Shown: positions 21,371 through 32,154, counted from the stretch's first letter. The stretch: 64,000 bases of DNA from Eutreptiella sp. 'Long Island Sound 2002' (GCA_964036045.1 OZ038392.1:18738612-18802611); one strand, 5' to 3'. Notes: generated by a model not told the origin, from the letters alone. Made by a program: numbers and translations.

Positions 21371-22124
21371 GGGGGAATCCTTGCATTGCGCGCCCACTGC
21401 GCGCTACTTTTAGACTATGTTCCCCCCGAAGAGCCCCTAGGCACGCCCCTTGGAAACACCCTTAGAATTAGGCGACCCAAACTGGACCACAGGGGACCTT
21501 GAGGGGGACCTTCCTGGTTCTTGTGGCAGTGGTGAAGGACCAGGGGCCTTTGGGGGGGAACTTGACTGTGTGTTGGGTAGCGGAGATGGAGGAGGGCAAT
21601 CAGGTGGCGAGTCTGAACTTGGGATGGCAAAGGAGAGGGAGTCCATCTTGCATTGCCGATTCACCACTCTTAACCCATCTTGGTGGTATTCCAAGTGGAG
21701 GAGTCCGTCTTCAGCCGTCCCAACCACCGTGGCAGGAGGTCGCAAGCCATAGGAGCGGGAACACCCGATCCCCAATACATTGGAGCGGGAACACCCGATC
21801 CCCAATACTGAGATCCATGGAAAAAATGGGCCTGAGAAATGAGGAGGGAAGTATGATGTCCTGTAGTAGGCACCCTCAATGTATCACCATATCAATCAAC
21901 CGAGAAAAAGAGTAGATGTGGTGGAAATGGGCAAAAAATGTGTGCAGTAGAGATGGGTGAAACGAGGTGAACATCCAAAAATGCCAGATCCCCGATGCAT
22001 CAAAAACTACTACCAAACAACAATGATGCCCAAAGTACCACAAAGTATGGGTTTCTACTACGGCCAGACGCCCAAATAGTTGCACTGCGCGCGCCCTGCA
22101 CGCGCACTGCGCTTAAAGCGCCCC
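21371..22124. mobile_element. Pack-1: TIR element with 4-bp duplication
   Basis: The element starts GGGGGAATCC and ends GGCGCCCC-like (AAGCGCCCC). It is flanked by CTAA at 21,367-21,370 and 22,125-22,128. The first about 115 bp (TTGCACTGCGCG-type subterminal repeats, then TTTTAGACTATGTTCCCC and CCTTAGAATTAGG) and the last about 75 bp (ACTACGGCCAGACGCCC) are shared with the elements at 24,362 and 27,510. The interior differs between all three. No transposase is encoded, so it is non-autonomous. Confidence 0.8.
21480..21757 (-). pseudogene. Coding-like fragment inside Pack-1
   Basis: The minus strand reads GLRPPATVVGTAEDGLLHLE, YHQDGLRVVNRQCKMDSLSF and then a Ser/Pro-rich stretch. It has no recognised domain and is absent from Pack-2 and Pack-3, so it may be a piece of a host gene picked up by the element. 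A short direct repeat (GGAGCGGGAACACCCGATCC) sits just upstream at about 21,755 and 21,783. Confidence 0.4.
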
Positions 22125-22540
22125 CTAAATTGCAGTTTCAAGAAACAGCATTTTCCAATTTCACAACACGTTCTCTGTGCACATGCCGTCAATGCCGTCA
22201 ATCTTCCTTTAATTGCAATCAATACATCAGGCTTGGCATATCCCCCCTCAGAAGTTACTCGAATTTGTGCACACTATTCCCCCCTCTACAGCAAATGCAA
22301 CCAGACGAAGGTTCCCCCTTCGGCCACAATTTCATTCACTGATACGGTCAAGTTCAACCGTAATTTGCTTCGGCTGTCCCCCTCAATGGCTGTCCCCCAA
22401 ATTCTGGGAACATCCTACAGTTGCAATGCATCTGTACGCCTGCATCAGGTCTGAATATGATACATGAACGCCTGGCGCTCTCGGTATATGGGCAAGGTGC
22501 AGGGTATTCAAGTGGTCCTCCTCTCGTCTCTGGGAGTTTC
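22125..22540. other. Stretch between Pack-1 and tandem repeat, no gene seen
   Basis: No coding region or repeat is supported here apart from the flank of Pack-1. Confidence 0.5.
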
Positions 22541-22645
22541 GGTCTGTATGCGCACATTGCCCATATGCTGGGAGCTCCGATTTGTATGCGCATGTGGCCA
22601 GTGCCGGGAGCTTCGGCTTGTATGCCTAAATTGCTTATAGACCAG
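22540..22645. repeat. Three about 38-bp tandem units
   Basis: GGGAGTTTCGG/TCTGTATGCG, GGGAGCTCCGATTTGTATGCG and GGGAGCTTCGGCTTGTATGC are diverged tandem copies. Confidence 0.7.
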
Positions 22646-22649
22646 GATT

Positions 22650-23243
22650 GATGTGACCTTCCCCAGTACCCCGCTATGGTATGGTTGAAAGCCTAGGAAG
22701 GCCCCAGTTCCCGGCTCTCCTGCACATGCAAGGGGAAGCAGGTGCTTGTGCCAATGCTTGACTAGTAAAAGCAACGACACATATTGGGACAAATATTGGC
22801 CGTTGGGCCTACAACCGCCTCTCAAACGCATACCGCGACTCAGGCACACCAGATGGGATCCAATCCACTTCCAGAACTCAGCGTTGCCAAAAAACAGAAG
22901 CAGTCTGTCGAAAGGGAATCTCCTTTTCATGGCTGGTGCTTTTAAAAATGGGTTCCTCCTGCTACAACAGCTGCGCAGAGCAAACAGTAAAGAATTACAT
23001 TTCAAACCTCTCACCTGTGATGTGCGAGACAACTGATGCAACATTACTTGGATTCTAGTGTTTGAAAGAAAATCAATTTACCAGCGAAAACTGCAGCTTG
23101 ACCAGCAGTTCAATTGTTTGCTGCATGGTTTCTTTGGCATGCCTCAGGACGCTATCCTCTATGCACAGCAACATCTCTTCGACTTGGCCTATTTCACTGC
23201 ATAGTTCCAACGCCATGAAATTGCAGTCAAATTGTCGAAACAT
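22650..23243 (-). pseudogene. Gene-E family fragment, copy 1
   Basis: A first exon, 23,243-23,082, encodes MFRQFDCNFMALELCSEI and helical EEMLLCIEDSVLRHAKETM. It ends at a GTAAAT donor. A TAGCAG acceptor gives exon 2 at 22,958 (intron of 123 bp). Exon 2 reads RRFPFDRLLLFFGNAEFW and WIGSHLVCLSRGMRLRGG, then drifts out of frame (VVGPTANICPNMC in the next frame). The WIGSHLV...GPT segment resembles WFGNHLVTMSTGTHVVAAGPT at 28.9-29.1 kb. I do not recognise the family; the second copy supports that it is real protein sequence. Confidence 0.4.
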
Positions 23244-23589
23244 ACTGTGGCAGTGAAGGAGGGATGGAGAAAAGAGCGAGCTGATGCCTATTGCAACGGC
23301 TGGGGATGGAATACCACTGTTCACGCTCACTTGCCATCTGTTGTGGATGTTCTAACTGTCGACACCCTTGCATTCCCCCGTCAAAGCCCCCAAAGGGGGA
23401 CATGGGACCACAATAACAGGCTGGTGGGTTCAAATCCGGCAGGCTCTGAACTTCAATCGCTACGAAACAACAACACCTGCAAATGTTGCACCAACACTGG
23501 AATGGTGTAGGGACACACAGTTGCTGAGCTGCTGAGCGTGGTCATCTTTGATCTCCCAGGTGCTTGATGTTCACAGTAGCAACTTTGCC

Positions 23590-24361
23590 CACACATGCGC
23601 AAGATCGCTCACCTCGCCTCACCAAGGCAAGGCATGGCATGGCATGGTTTGCTAGGGTGTCCTTGTGCCCTATCATATGTGTCTCTTTTTCGAGGCAATT
23701 CACCCCAAAAAGTGAGCTGAATGTGCCTGTCAAACTTTTTGTGCATGTGCGTGTTGGCCAGGGCATAAGTATGGATGAATAAAAAATAGGGGCCGCAGGG
23801 TTCAAATCTGAGAAGCGGCCTGTCCGGTTGGCAGTGAAGGCCAACATATGTCTGAGAGGGCTTGGATGTAGCATCTTTCCCAACACATGCGCGCGCTCGC
23901 TCGCTCGCCTCGCCTTGCCAAGGCAAGGCATGGCTGACGTGGGATGGCACGGTTTGGTAGGGTGTGCTCGTACCTTATCAAATGTGTCTCTTTTTGGAGG
24001 CAATTGACCTGAAAAAGCCAGCTAAACATGCCTGGCAAACTTTTTGTGCACGTACTTGTTGGCCAAGGCATAATTATGGATGAATGAAAAGTAGGGGCCG
24101 TGGGTTTCAATTTTGAGAAGACGGGCTGCTTGCTCTCAAAATTGAACCCCCTATGTTTTATTCAACCATAATTATGCCTTGGCCAACATGTACGTGCACA
24201 AAAATTTTGACGGGTACGCTCAGTTCACTTTTTGGGGTCAATCGCCTTGGAGCGGCCCGTCGGGATCGCAGCGGCGGTCAACACATGCATGAGCGGGTTT
24301 GGATGGAGCATCTTTCCCCACACATGCCTCGCCAAGCCAAGCCAAGCCAAGCCAAGCCAAG
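23590..24361. repeat. About 300-bp repeat family, tandem copies with an inverted junction
   Basis: Units contain AAGGCATGGCATGG, GGGTGTGCTTGTGCC, TATCATATGTGTCTCTTT, AACTTTTTGTGCA, GTGTTGGCCAGGGCATAA and GGGTTCAATTTTGAGAAG. Unit spacing is about 305 bp (23,671 and 23,976). From about 24,130 the sequence turns back on itself: 24,132-24,250 is an inverted copy of 24,000-24,118, forming a long hairpin. Confidence 0.8.
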
Positions 24362-25111
24362 GGGGGAATCCTTGCACTGCGCGTGCACTGCACGCGCACT
24401 GCGCGCTACTTTTAGACTATGTTCCCCTGACGAGCCCCTAGGCACGCCCCTTGGAAACGCCCTTAGAATTAGGTGACCCAAACTGCCCCGGCTCAAGAAA
24501 GTTGCAAACTACCTTCCCTTCACATAACACACATCATGCACATCTGAAAAAGCCATGAACAGCGTATTGGTTGCCACCCTCAACACCCTCTAATGTAGAG
24601 GGGGAGGCGGCCGGGGGTACCTCCTTTCGTATGTGCATCGAAACCTTTGTCGACATAATACGGCGACCGTTGTGGCGACAGCCCCGCGGAGGCAATTTCC
24701 ACTACAAGATTATTCGGATTTGAACTACTCACCCTCTGGCGGGTCGTTCGCTTCACCAGCCACATCAACCCTCGTAAGTTGATGCGACCGGCCAGACGAG
24801 AATTTGATGGCGAATTCGAATGCGACTTGGCTTGGAATCACAGGCACAGCACAATTCAAAAAGATGGGTAGTATCCTGCACTAAGACATGGTCCAAATAG
24901 CCCTTGCAAATACAAATAAAGTGTGAAAAAGGGTGGAAATGGGTGAAATTGGGTGAAATTCCAAAAAATGCTATATCTCCAATGTGGAAAAAGCATCAAA
25001 ACCTACGCAACAGGGTAACGATGATGCCCCTATGATCTCAAAGCATGGGTCTCTAGTACGGCCAGACGCCCAAATAGTTGCACTGCGCACGCACTGCGCT
25101 TAAGGCGCCCC
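24362..25111. mobile_element. Pack-2: TIR element nested in the 300-bp repeat
   Basis: It has the same ends as Pack-1 (GGGGGAATCC ... GGCGCCCC) and is flanked by CAAG at 24,358-24,361 and 25,112-25,115. The host repeat is cut between GCCAAG and GGCATGG and continues exactly after the element. The interior differs from Pack-1 and Pack-3. It includes a minus-strand stretch near 24,700-24,790 with TGGCTGGTGAAGCG followed about 40 bp later by GTTCAAATCC, weakly resembling tRNA A and B boxes. Confidence 0.8.
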
Positions 25112-25436
25112 CAAGGCATGGTTGGCATGGCATGGCATGGTTTGGTAGGGTGTGCTTGTGCCCTCTCATATGTGTCGCTTTTTGAAGGCGGTTGATCCCC
25201 AAAATTGAGCGGAACGTGCCCATGAAACTTTTTGTGCACACACGTGTTGGCCAGGGCATAAGTATTGCTGAACAAAAAAAAGGGGAGGCGGGGTTCAATT
25301 TTGAGAAGAAGTGGCGTGTGCAGATGGCAAGGGGGATCGGCACATGTGTGAAAGGGGTTGGATGTAGCACCTTTCCCCACACACGCGCACGCTCGCTCGC
25401 CTCGCCTTGCCAAGGCAAGGCGAGGCATGGCTGGCA
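25112..25436. repeat. 300-bp repeat, continuation after Pack-2
   Basis: It resumes the copy broken by Pack-2, then starts another partial unit at about 25,314 that stops near 25,436. Confidence 0.75.
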
Positions 25437-25895
25437 ACACACTCTAATTAAACACTATCCAAAGGCCATTTGACTAGTGACTAGCAACTTGTTTATTTTG
25501 TGAATTTGTGGATTTTTTTGTTTTTTTACCTTTTTTTTGACAAATTGTTTACAAAAATGGCCATTTCTGCTGATGCTTGCCTCCTTTTACCTAATCCTTC
25601 CATTGCAGGTTCATGGGACACAACTTTATTCCATGTGGCTGGTACCATTGAGCTCTGTATAATTCTCTAGTACATGTTTAGATATGTCTGTACTTTTATC
25701 AAACATGTCTTCCTGGGTGTGGGTTATTCATGGTTCCTTGCATGACGTTATTGTTCAATTTTGGTACAAATCAAATCCCATGCTGTTTATTCTTGGATGT
25801 TGCCAATCACTGTTTACTTTTGGGACCTTCATTCAACTGAAAATAATTTTTCCTCTGTGCGTTGTTTTTTTCCCCCCGCTGCTTGCGTTTGCATG
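25437..25895. other. AT-rich stretch, no gene seen
   Basis: T-rich runs near 25,505-25,540 and no recognisable coding. This may be the 3' flank of gene D. Confidence 0.5.
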
Positions 25896-27024
25896 CTAAT
25901 AGCGCCCCTCCCCCTCACGCTCCTCCTCCTCCTCCTCTCCCTCCCCTTCACCACCCTCTTCCCTCTCCTCCTCCTCCTCCTCCCGTTCGTCATCGTCCAC
26001 ATCGACGACATTCACTTTGCTCCACCAAGTCATTGTTCGCTGCCGCCACACATTGCCAGCACAGACCGAATTACTAGCGAGAACTCTGTTTATCTCAGGT
26101 TGAAGCTTTTTGTTCAAATGTGGACCTACAAATGCAAGCTGTCACGAAGCGCCAAGAGGCACACTTCCATAACCTCTTTGTTCTAAGCGGTCATGTGTCC
26201 GTGGGCACCACATGTCGAGTATGATTGTTGCTTTACGGAACCCTGTGTAAGTGACACATACCCGAAATGACGACTATCAAGCGAATGGCACAACGAGGCA
26301 ACGTGCCTCTCACTGTCCTTCCGCTCTGGGATCACCAGCCGGGTCGCCACAGGAACCCAGCTGTCACTGTCCTTTTCCGCTTCAGCGTCCGGTGCCTCAC
26401 TGACCTCCTTCTCCTCGAGTGGACTGTACGACGGAGGGTCCTGCAATGTCTTCTTGCCCTCCGCATTGATCGCTTCTTGTTTCTCGGTGCCGCGCTGTTT
26501 CAATGGCTCCTCGGCATTGTGCGGATTACTGAAGCTTGTGCTGTCCTTGACTGCAAAAACTGGTCAGGTTGTCCCGGCTGCATCGCCCTCCTCCTCCCAC
26601 TGCGGGGGAAAGAAAAACAATTCGTCCCCCTTTTTGGGCCTCGGGGTCTCTTCGTCGCTTTCCCCGGGGTACCCACTGTCAGACGCAGTTCTCCATCAGG
26701 ACCGTCCAGAATGACCCATCGAATTCGCGTGTTGGCCGCCCAACAGAAATGCTGCCGCAGCTGTTTGCGCGTGTCCTCAACCGCCAGTCGTCGTTGTTGG
26801 GCTTGTTCCAGGCTCTGCAGAAAGGAAAAAACAGCGAAACTGTGGTTCAGGCGGTTCAGGCGTGCGATTGAACTGCACTTCACCGGTTCAACCGTGCACA
26901 CCTTCAGACATGACGCATGCGCCGATTCTGCCGCGGAAGGACCCCCCCCCCCAGGCCACAGCACTCCCTCACCTGCGGGTACCACGCCATCCACAGGGTC
27001 CTCCCAAAACCTTCCCCAATTCAT
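25896..27024 (-). pseudogene. Gene D: unrecognised multi-exon coding remnant
   Basis: A TTTCTGCAG acceptor at 26,815-26,823 opens an exon encoding SLEQAQQRRLAVEDTRKQLR and HFCWAANTRIRWVILDGPDG. After a frame change near 26,660 it continues SDEETPRPKKGDELFFFPPQ, then a TGA (likely from CGA), VFAVKDSTSFSNPHNAEEP and QRGTEKQEAINAEGKKTL, into an acidic Ser/Pro-rich part near 26,300. A further exon at about 26,130-25,896 reads KLQPEINRVLASNSVCAGNV and WRQRTMTWWSKVNVVDVDDD, followed by a Glu/Gly tail. Possible first exon at 27,024 (MNWGRFWEDPVDG) with a CAG/GTGAGG donor, but its phase does not fit. Function unknown. Confidence 0.45.
25905..26000. repeat. CTC/TCC pyrimidine tract
   Basis: About 95 bp of CTCCTCCTC-type sequence. 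It encodes the acidic tail of gene D on the minus strand. Confidence 0.8.
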
Positions 27025-27171
27025 GCAACAATATGTGCAAACAAAGATAAACATCAATAAACATTATAAACAGCGATTCTCTCCCAAAAACGGGCTTTTT
27101 TTCGAAAATAAACGAATAAACGTGTTTATTTTCCATTTGACTAGCGACTAGAATAGCAGCTAATTAAAGCC

Positions 27172-27509
27172 CGGCTGGCAAGGCATGGCCTGGCATGGTT
27201 TGCTAGGGTGTGCTTGTGCCTTATCATATGTGTCTCTTTCTGGAGGCGATGGACCCCAAAAATTGAGCTGAACGCGCTCGTCCAACTTTTTGTGCACGCA
27301 CGTGTTGGCCACGGCATAATTATGGCCCAGTAAAGAATAGGGGAGCCCATCCAAATGGTAGCGTCGGTCAAGACATGTCTGAGAGGGTTTGGATGTAGCA
27401 CCTTTCCACACACACATGCGCACAATCGCTCGCCTCAACGAGCCAAGGCAACGCATGGCTGGCATGGCATGGCATGGTTTGCTAGGGTGTGCTTGTGGCT
27501 TATCATATG
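27172..27509. repeat. 300-bp repeat, copy before Pack-3
   Basis: One unit and part of the next, in the same orientation as 23,590-24,120. It is cut after TATCATATG by Pack-3. Confidence 0.8.
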
Positions 27510-28285
27510 GGGGAATCTTTGCACTGCGCGCGCACTGCACGCGCACTGCGCGCTACTTTTAGACTATGTTCCCCCCGAAGAGCCCCCAAGCACACCCCTT
27601 GGAAACGCCCTTAGAATTAGGTGACCCAAACTGCCTCAGCTCAAGAAAGTTGCAAACTACCTTCCCTTAACATAACACACACATGTTCCTTACGATGCCC
27701 CAGTGCCACATGCGTGGTTTCAGTTGTGAGGAAGGGGCTCTCTCCTTTCCCTTGCGGTTAGAATCGGATTGGGGTTGAGATTGTGTAGCCACAGGGGGTT
27801 GCGAGGACTGAGAGGGTTGAGGGAGACTGGAGCTGGACGAAGCCACATCGGCCCGAGGGGGCGCAGCAACACAAAAAGCATCCAGTGTGCGTTGCCGCTT
27901 TTCTAGGACCCGCTGCGCATGTTTTGCTTGTTTCTTGACCTCTCTCTGTCTTTTCTCACGGCGCAAACGGTCAATCGCAGGCTGCAGTGTTGGCGCTTCA
28001 CTGCCGCCTTCAGGGAATGGTTGGCCATCAAGCCCATCCTGGATAATTACACTTTCCTCATCCCTTGGTAAGTGGTTACCCTTGCCGAACCGCAAGATCG
28101 GCTCAATCACCTTTGGCACACCCAAACAAAGGGGGACAAAAACAGAACTCAAAACCTCCGCTAGGGGTCACCATGATGCCCCTAGGGGCCCCTAGTATCT
28201 CAAAGTATGGGTCTCTAGTACGGCCGGACGCCCAAATAGTTGCACTGTGCGCGCACTGTGCGCGCAGTGCGCTTAAGGCTCACCC
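27510..28285. mobile_element. Pack-3: TIR element nested in the 300-bp repeat
   Basis: It starts GGGGAATCTTTGCACTGCG and ends GCTTAAGGCTCACCC, with TATG duplicated at 27,506-27,509 and 28,286-28,289. Intact repeat copies read TATCATATGTGTCTCTTT across this point, giving a natural empty site. The left about 180 bp and right about 100 bp match Pack-2. The interior holds a different coding-like fragment. Confidence 0.82.
27667..28152 (-). pseudogene. Coding-like fragment inside Pack-3
   Basis: The minus strand reads GVPKVIEPILRFGKGNHLP, a short acidic segment and IDRLRREKRQREVKKQAKHA, a basic helix, then KRQRTLDAFCVAAPPRAD and a Ser/Pro/Gln-rich tail. It is open for 161 codons. I do not recognise it. 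Since the ends of Pack-3 are shared but this interior is not, it is best read as captured host sequence. Confidence 0.45.
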
Positions 28286-28740
28286 TATGTGTCTCTTTCT
28301 AGAAGTGATTGACCCCAAAAATTGAGCTGAACGCGCTCGTCCAACTTTTTGTGCACGTTCTGGCCCATTAAAAATAGGGGCTGCGGGGTTCAATTTTGAG
28401 AAGAAGCAGCCCATCCAGATGTTAGTGTTGGTCAAGACATGTCTGAGAGGGTTTGGATGTAGCCTTTCCACACACACATGCGCACGATCGCTCGCCTCAA
28501 CGAGCCAAGGCAACACCCGGCTGGCATGGCATGGCATGGTTTGCTGGGGTGTGCTTGTGCCTTATCATATGTGTCTCTTTCTGGAGGCGATTCACCCCAA
28601 AAATTGAACAAAACGTGCCTGTCAAACTATTTGTGGATGTACGTGTTGGCCAGGTCATAATCATGGGCCATTAAAAAATAGGGGTTGCCGGGTTCAAATT
28701 CGAGAAGAAGCGCTTAGAGGGTTTGGATGTAGCACTTGAC
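28286..28740. repeat. 300-bp repeat, continuation after Pack-3
   Basis: It resumes with TATGTGTCTCTTTCTAG and runs through one further unit (spacing about 278 bp), ending near GGATGTAGCACTTG. Confidence 0.8.
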
Positions 28741-28817
28741 TGCAGGTGGCTTTGCCGCAGGCTGTTTTCCATGTTTGGGTAGTTACCGCGGTTACCTTGG
28801 CCATCAGGGCCCACTTT

Positions 28818-29108
28818 TCACACACCGCACGGTGCGCTCCCTTCGAGAAAGGTGTGGGGCTCTCCATTCAGATCGCCGCCATCGATCCTTGTTGTGCACT
28901 TGGTCCTTAAGATTGAAAAACCACAGTGGGTATAAATCTTTCCAAAATCAATACAGGCAGTCATAAACATGGGGGTATTGGTACTGATGGTGGGCCCAGC
29001 CGCAACTACGTGGGTCCCAGTGGACATTGTCACCAAATGATTCCCAAACCAATCACAAGAGGCGATAGAAGAGTTTGTAGGGAAAACCAAATTTTCCGAG
29101 TTTCTCAA
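28818..29108 (-). pseudogene. Gene-E family fragment, copy 2
   Basis: A minus-strand frame of 96 codons contains CDWFGNHLVTMSTGTHVVAA, GPTISTNTPMFMTACIDFG and KIYTHCGFSILRTKC. It parallels WIGSHLVCLSRG...GPTANICPNMC at 22.65-22.96 kb. It has no start codon context I trust, so it is probably an internal exon or a fragment. The family is unrecognised. Confidence 0.4.
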
Positions 29109-29329
29109 GAGCAGATTGTGGCTTCGGACTCAGTTTGGTGAGAATTGGATCCTGTCTTCTGGGCATCTCTGGTGGACGCAAGATGCTTGCCGGTCTCGAA
29201 AGGCATAAGTATGACACGGTGTTGCTTCCTGTTATATATGATGTTACAAGCGGAGCAGAGAAATTTGGTTTAGGAATGTTGCTTCACGGTTGGGCTGGCT
29301 CACCTTGCCAGCCCCGCCAGAGAACATTT

Positions 29330-29410
29330 ATAGGGGGGGGGGTGGGAGGCCCAACCCACCCCAACCCTAGGCCTAGTCCAAACCCTAGCCCTAGCTCTAA
29401 CCCTAGGCTA
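29330..29410. repeat. G-run and degenerate telomere-like repeat
   Basis: After a G10 run and GTGGGAGGCCCAACCCACC, the units CCCTAGG, CCTAGTC, AAACCCTAG, CCCTAGCT and CTAACCCTAGG follow. These are variants of CCCTAA/CCCTAAA. It is too short and degenerate to be a chromosome end. Confidence 0.45.
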
Positions 29411-29597
29411 CCGACTGGTGCGGCATTGGAGCACCGCACATCTGTTTGACAGTGCAGAACTGCCCCCTGAATAAGGGCGTGGGAGGGGCAGACATGTGAC
29501 TGTGATGGTTTGCTGTTGATTGTCATTTGTGAAACGCCAATGTCGCTGTACCTGTTACTGGGTTCATTTAACGATGGCTGGACTAATGTCAGGGCGG

Positions 29598-30305
29598 TGA
29601 CATGCTGTATGTGCGCGGTGAACTGCAGAGCTGGCCCACTCTGGGCGGGCGTGCATGTGATCTATCTTGACTGCTCGGCAGGCGTTCAAATTGCATGCGT
29701 TTTTTTTTAGTTTGTAAAATTTTTGAAATTTTTTTTGAAATTTTTGGTTTGAGTGATGCTTGAGCCCTTGCCCGTGATTTCAAGAAGATCTCCTCTATCA
29801 AACTCTGGACGGCGGGTTGGTGCAGTGTTAGTTCACCTCAATTAATTGATCTTCACTGCAACTCCCAAAGACACAAACAAGCAATGCCGGTCAAAGAAGC
29901 ATGATCCCAGTTTCGGCCTTCAGAAATCGGCCCTCATCAGTCTTGAAACACCAAAAAAAAATTCAAAAAATTTCCAAAAATTTCCAAAATATTTTGAAAA
30001 TATTGTGAAAAAAATTCCAAAACAGGGCTGCAGCATGCCATATGTGCGCGGTGACCTGCACAGCTGGACCAGTCTGAGCGTGCATGTGATCAATCCTGAT
30101 TTGCCTGCTCGGCAGGTGTTCAAATTGCATGCCCCCACCACCGACCGGTACAAACTACGTGTTATTGAATATCTGTTGATTAATCCAATTCGAAAGGTTG
30201 GGCCAGTTTGACCAGACATGGCATGACGCGTGAGTGGCTGCATGGTTGGCCCAGTCTGAGCGGGCATGCATGCGCATAATCCAGATCAGCTTGCTCTGCA
30301 GGTAC
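29598..30305. repeat. Three dispersed about 100-bp repeat copies
   Basis: Copies at 29,598-29,700, 30,032-30,134 and 30,219-30,305 share TATGTGCGCGGTGA, AGCTGG, GGGCGTGCATG, TGCTCGGCAGG and TTCAAATTGCATGC. Between the first two lies AT-rich DNA with A/T runs and no gene. Confidence 0.7.
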
Positions 30306-30586
30306 TTGAAGATCCTCAGCAATGCCCACACTATGCAACAGACATTGGCGAAAGGCGCCTAGGGCCAGTTGCTCCAGTCCATGCACGGCCTTCATCTCTC
30401 TTCTGATTTTGCATGCTGTTGCTTGCGCAATCCCCTTGAGCACAATCGCCACTTGACACACCCTCTTGTTACCGCGCAGGGGTCTGGGCTGGTGCCTTCA
30501 TCCTGGGCAGGCTTTCACTATAAGAGCTATTTGGTAATGGGGGGCGGGGGTCCGGATGGGTGTGTGTTAGGCCGGGTGGGTGGGTG

Positions 30587-31255
30587 TCAGGCTCCAGACC
30601 CCCTCCCTTCAGGATTTGGTTTCAGGATAGTGTTGGGATGCAAAGTAAACATTTCCTTCCGGCGCCTTTGGTGCCCATGGAGCGTTGGGCGCCTTCGGTG
30701 CCCATGGACACCTGAGGCCGGAACCTTTGGCAACTGACTGTTGGCCGGAGGCCCCTTGGGGGGCGCACCACAAATCTGTACCACAGTATCACAGTGTAAA
30801 TCAGCTTTGGCGCCTTCGGCACGTTGTAAAATTTTATTTGGCGCCTCGTATTTCCTATGCTTTCTGGGCCAAGGTGACGGTTCCCCCCCCCTGGGGGGCG
30901 GAGGGGGGCGCTCTCCTGGGGGTTGAACGGCACCCCAGCCCCACCTCCCCTGAGGTGATGCTTTTGGTGGAGTGTCGGGCGGTAAGTTGTGTGTAGAAGA
31001 GTTGAGGTTGGGAAGAGAGAATGGGTGAAGGGAAGGATTAGGTGAAGAGTTAGCGGGAGCATGAGTGGGTCGTGAGGCAAGCTCACTTGGAATACTGGCA
31101 GAAAGTGAGCGTTGCGAGAGCGTACTTTTTTTGGAATGCGTCATGGAACGGGAATCTGACATCTTTGGTGAAACGGAAGCTGCTTTAGGCCGTGTTACCG
31201 AAGTTTTAGGAAGCTTTGGGGCAGCAGGCACGGAAGACGGGGGTTTTTCAGGCAT
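30587..31255 (-). CDS. Unrecognised Ser/Pro-rich reading frame
   Basis: An open frame from about 31,255 (MPEKPPSSVPAAPKLPKT) is rich in Ser, Pro and Lys with no domain. The 3' half overlaps GGCGCC(T/G)AAGGC-like repeats (30,640-30,850) also seen at 51.0 and 52.8 kb, so that part is probably not coding. It could be the N-terminus of a LINE ORF1 or chance. Confidence 0.3.
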   Translation of the reverse strand: MPEKPPSSVPAAPKLPKTSVTRPKAASVSPKMSDSRSMTHSKKSTLSQRSLSASIPSELASRPTHAPANSSPNPSLHPFSLPNLNSSTHNLPPDTPPKASPQGRWGWGAVQPPGERPPPPPRGGEPSPWPRKHRKYEAPNKILQRAEGAKADLHCDTVVQICGAPPKGPPANSQLPKVPASGVHGHRRRPTLHGHQRRRKEMFTLHPNTILKPNPEGRGSGA

Positions 31256-31270
31256 CGGTAAAAACGGCAA

Positions 31271-32150
31271 TGGGAAATAACAAAAAGATCGTCAAAAACA
31301 GTAAGATCTGAAAAATCCTTCTTAAGGACGATGTCGTCTTAAAAATTAAATCGTCAGTCCGCGTCGCAATCGCGCCCGGGGGGGCGGTGGTAGGCATCAC
31401 CGCCATTCTATGCACACTTTCATGCAGGTCTTCTCCCGCTGGGCCTGTATGGTACGGTATCCTCAGCCTTCCACCATACAGCAAAGGACACTCCGAAGGT
31501 CAGCACTTATTCAGGCCATTGGTGCCCGTGTGGCAGTGCGCGGCACCCTGGATTTGTGCCCGCTATGCTATTTTGTACCAGATTTTTCAGGCAACCCTGT
31601 ACTTACACTCATGTACATAGCACAGTGGTCCAAGGTTGAACTTCGGCTCAGCGTGAACGCTCTTTTGCCAATGGCCGGGCTGCTTTGCGTTATGCTCGCC
31701 GGGGGTACACCCCCATGCATCACAAAAATGGGATGGTATGCTTTCTTATGTCGGTGCTTCCTGCTGTCTGTCTGACGCCGGGTCCTGTCAGCGCACTGCC
31801 AGCCGCCGTCAGGTTTGACCCCCCCTCCGGTGGGCACCTCCAGGCATCAGCAGGGCGTATCCAACAGTTGACATTGGTGCGGCCCACGATCCCCATCAGG
31901 GAACACCTGGGTACTGCAGGGTGTAACAGGCGTGTGCATTATGGGGTGTCGGCTCACCCCTTGCAGCCCCTTAGCCCACTGCGAGATCAGATAGGGCTGG
32001 TGTGTGAGGATAGGGCCGCACAACCACCACCTCATGATGTCACAGGAGAAGGGCAACCCCTTTTCCTGGCTTTCTTTCTTTCGACATTGTCTTCCTGCTC
32101 CCACCATCAAAGGTGCACCTCAACCCTTCGGAGTCCTCGGACTCGCCATA
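31271..32150. other. Stretch without a firm gene
   Basis: A plus-strand frame 31,410-31,775 contains RVAVRGTLDLCPLCYFVPD, which looks protein-like but has no recognisable context. Nothing else is supported. Confidence 0.4.
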
Positions 32151-32154
32151 CGGT

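Noticed and set aside
23542-24110. Minus-strand frames across the 300-bp repeats as a repeat protein
   Set aside because: Frames change between copies, and the inverted copy is not conserved as protein. The similarity is at DNA level.
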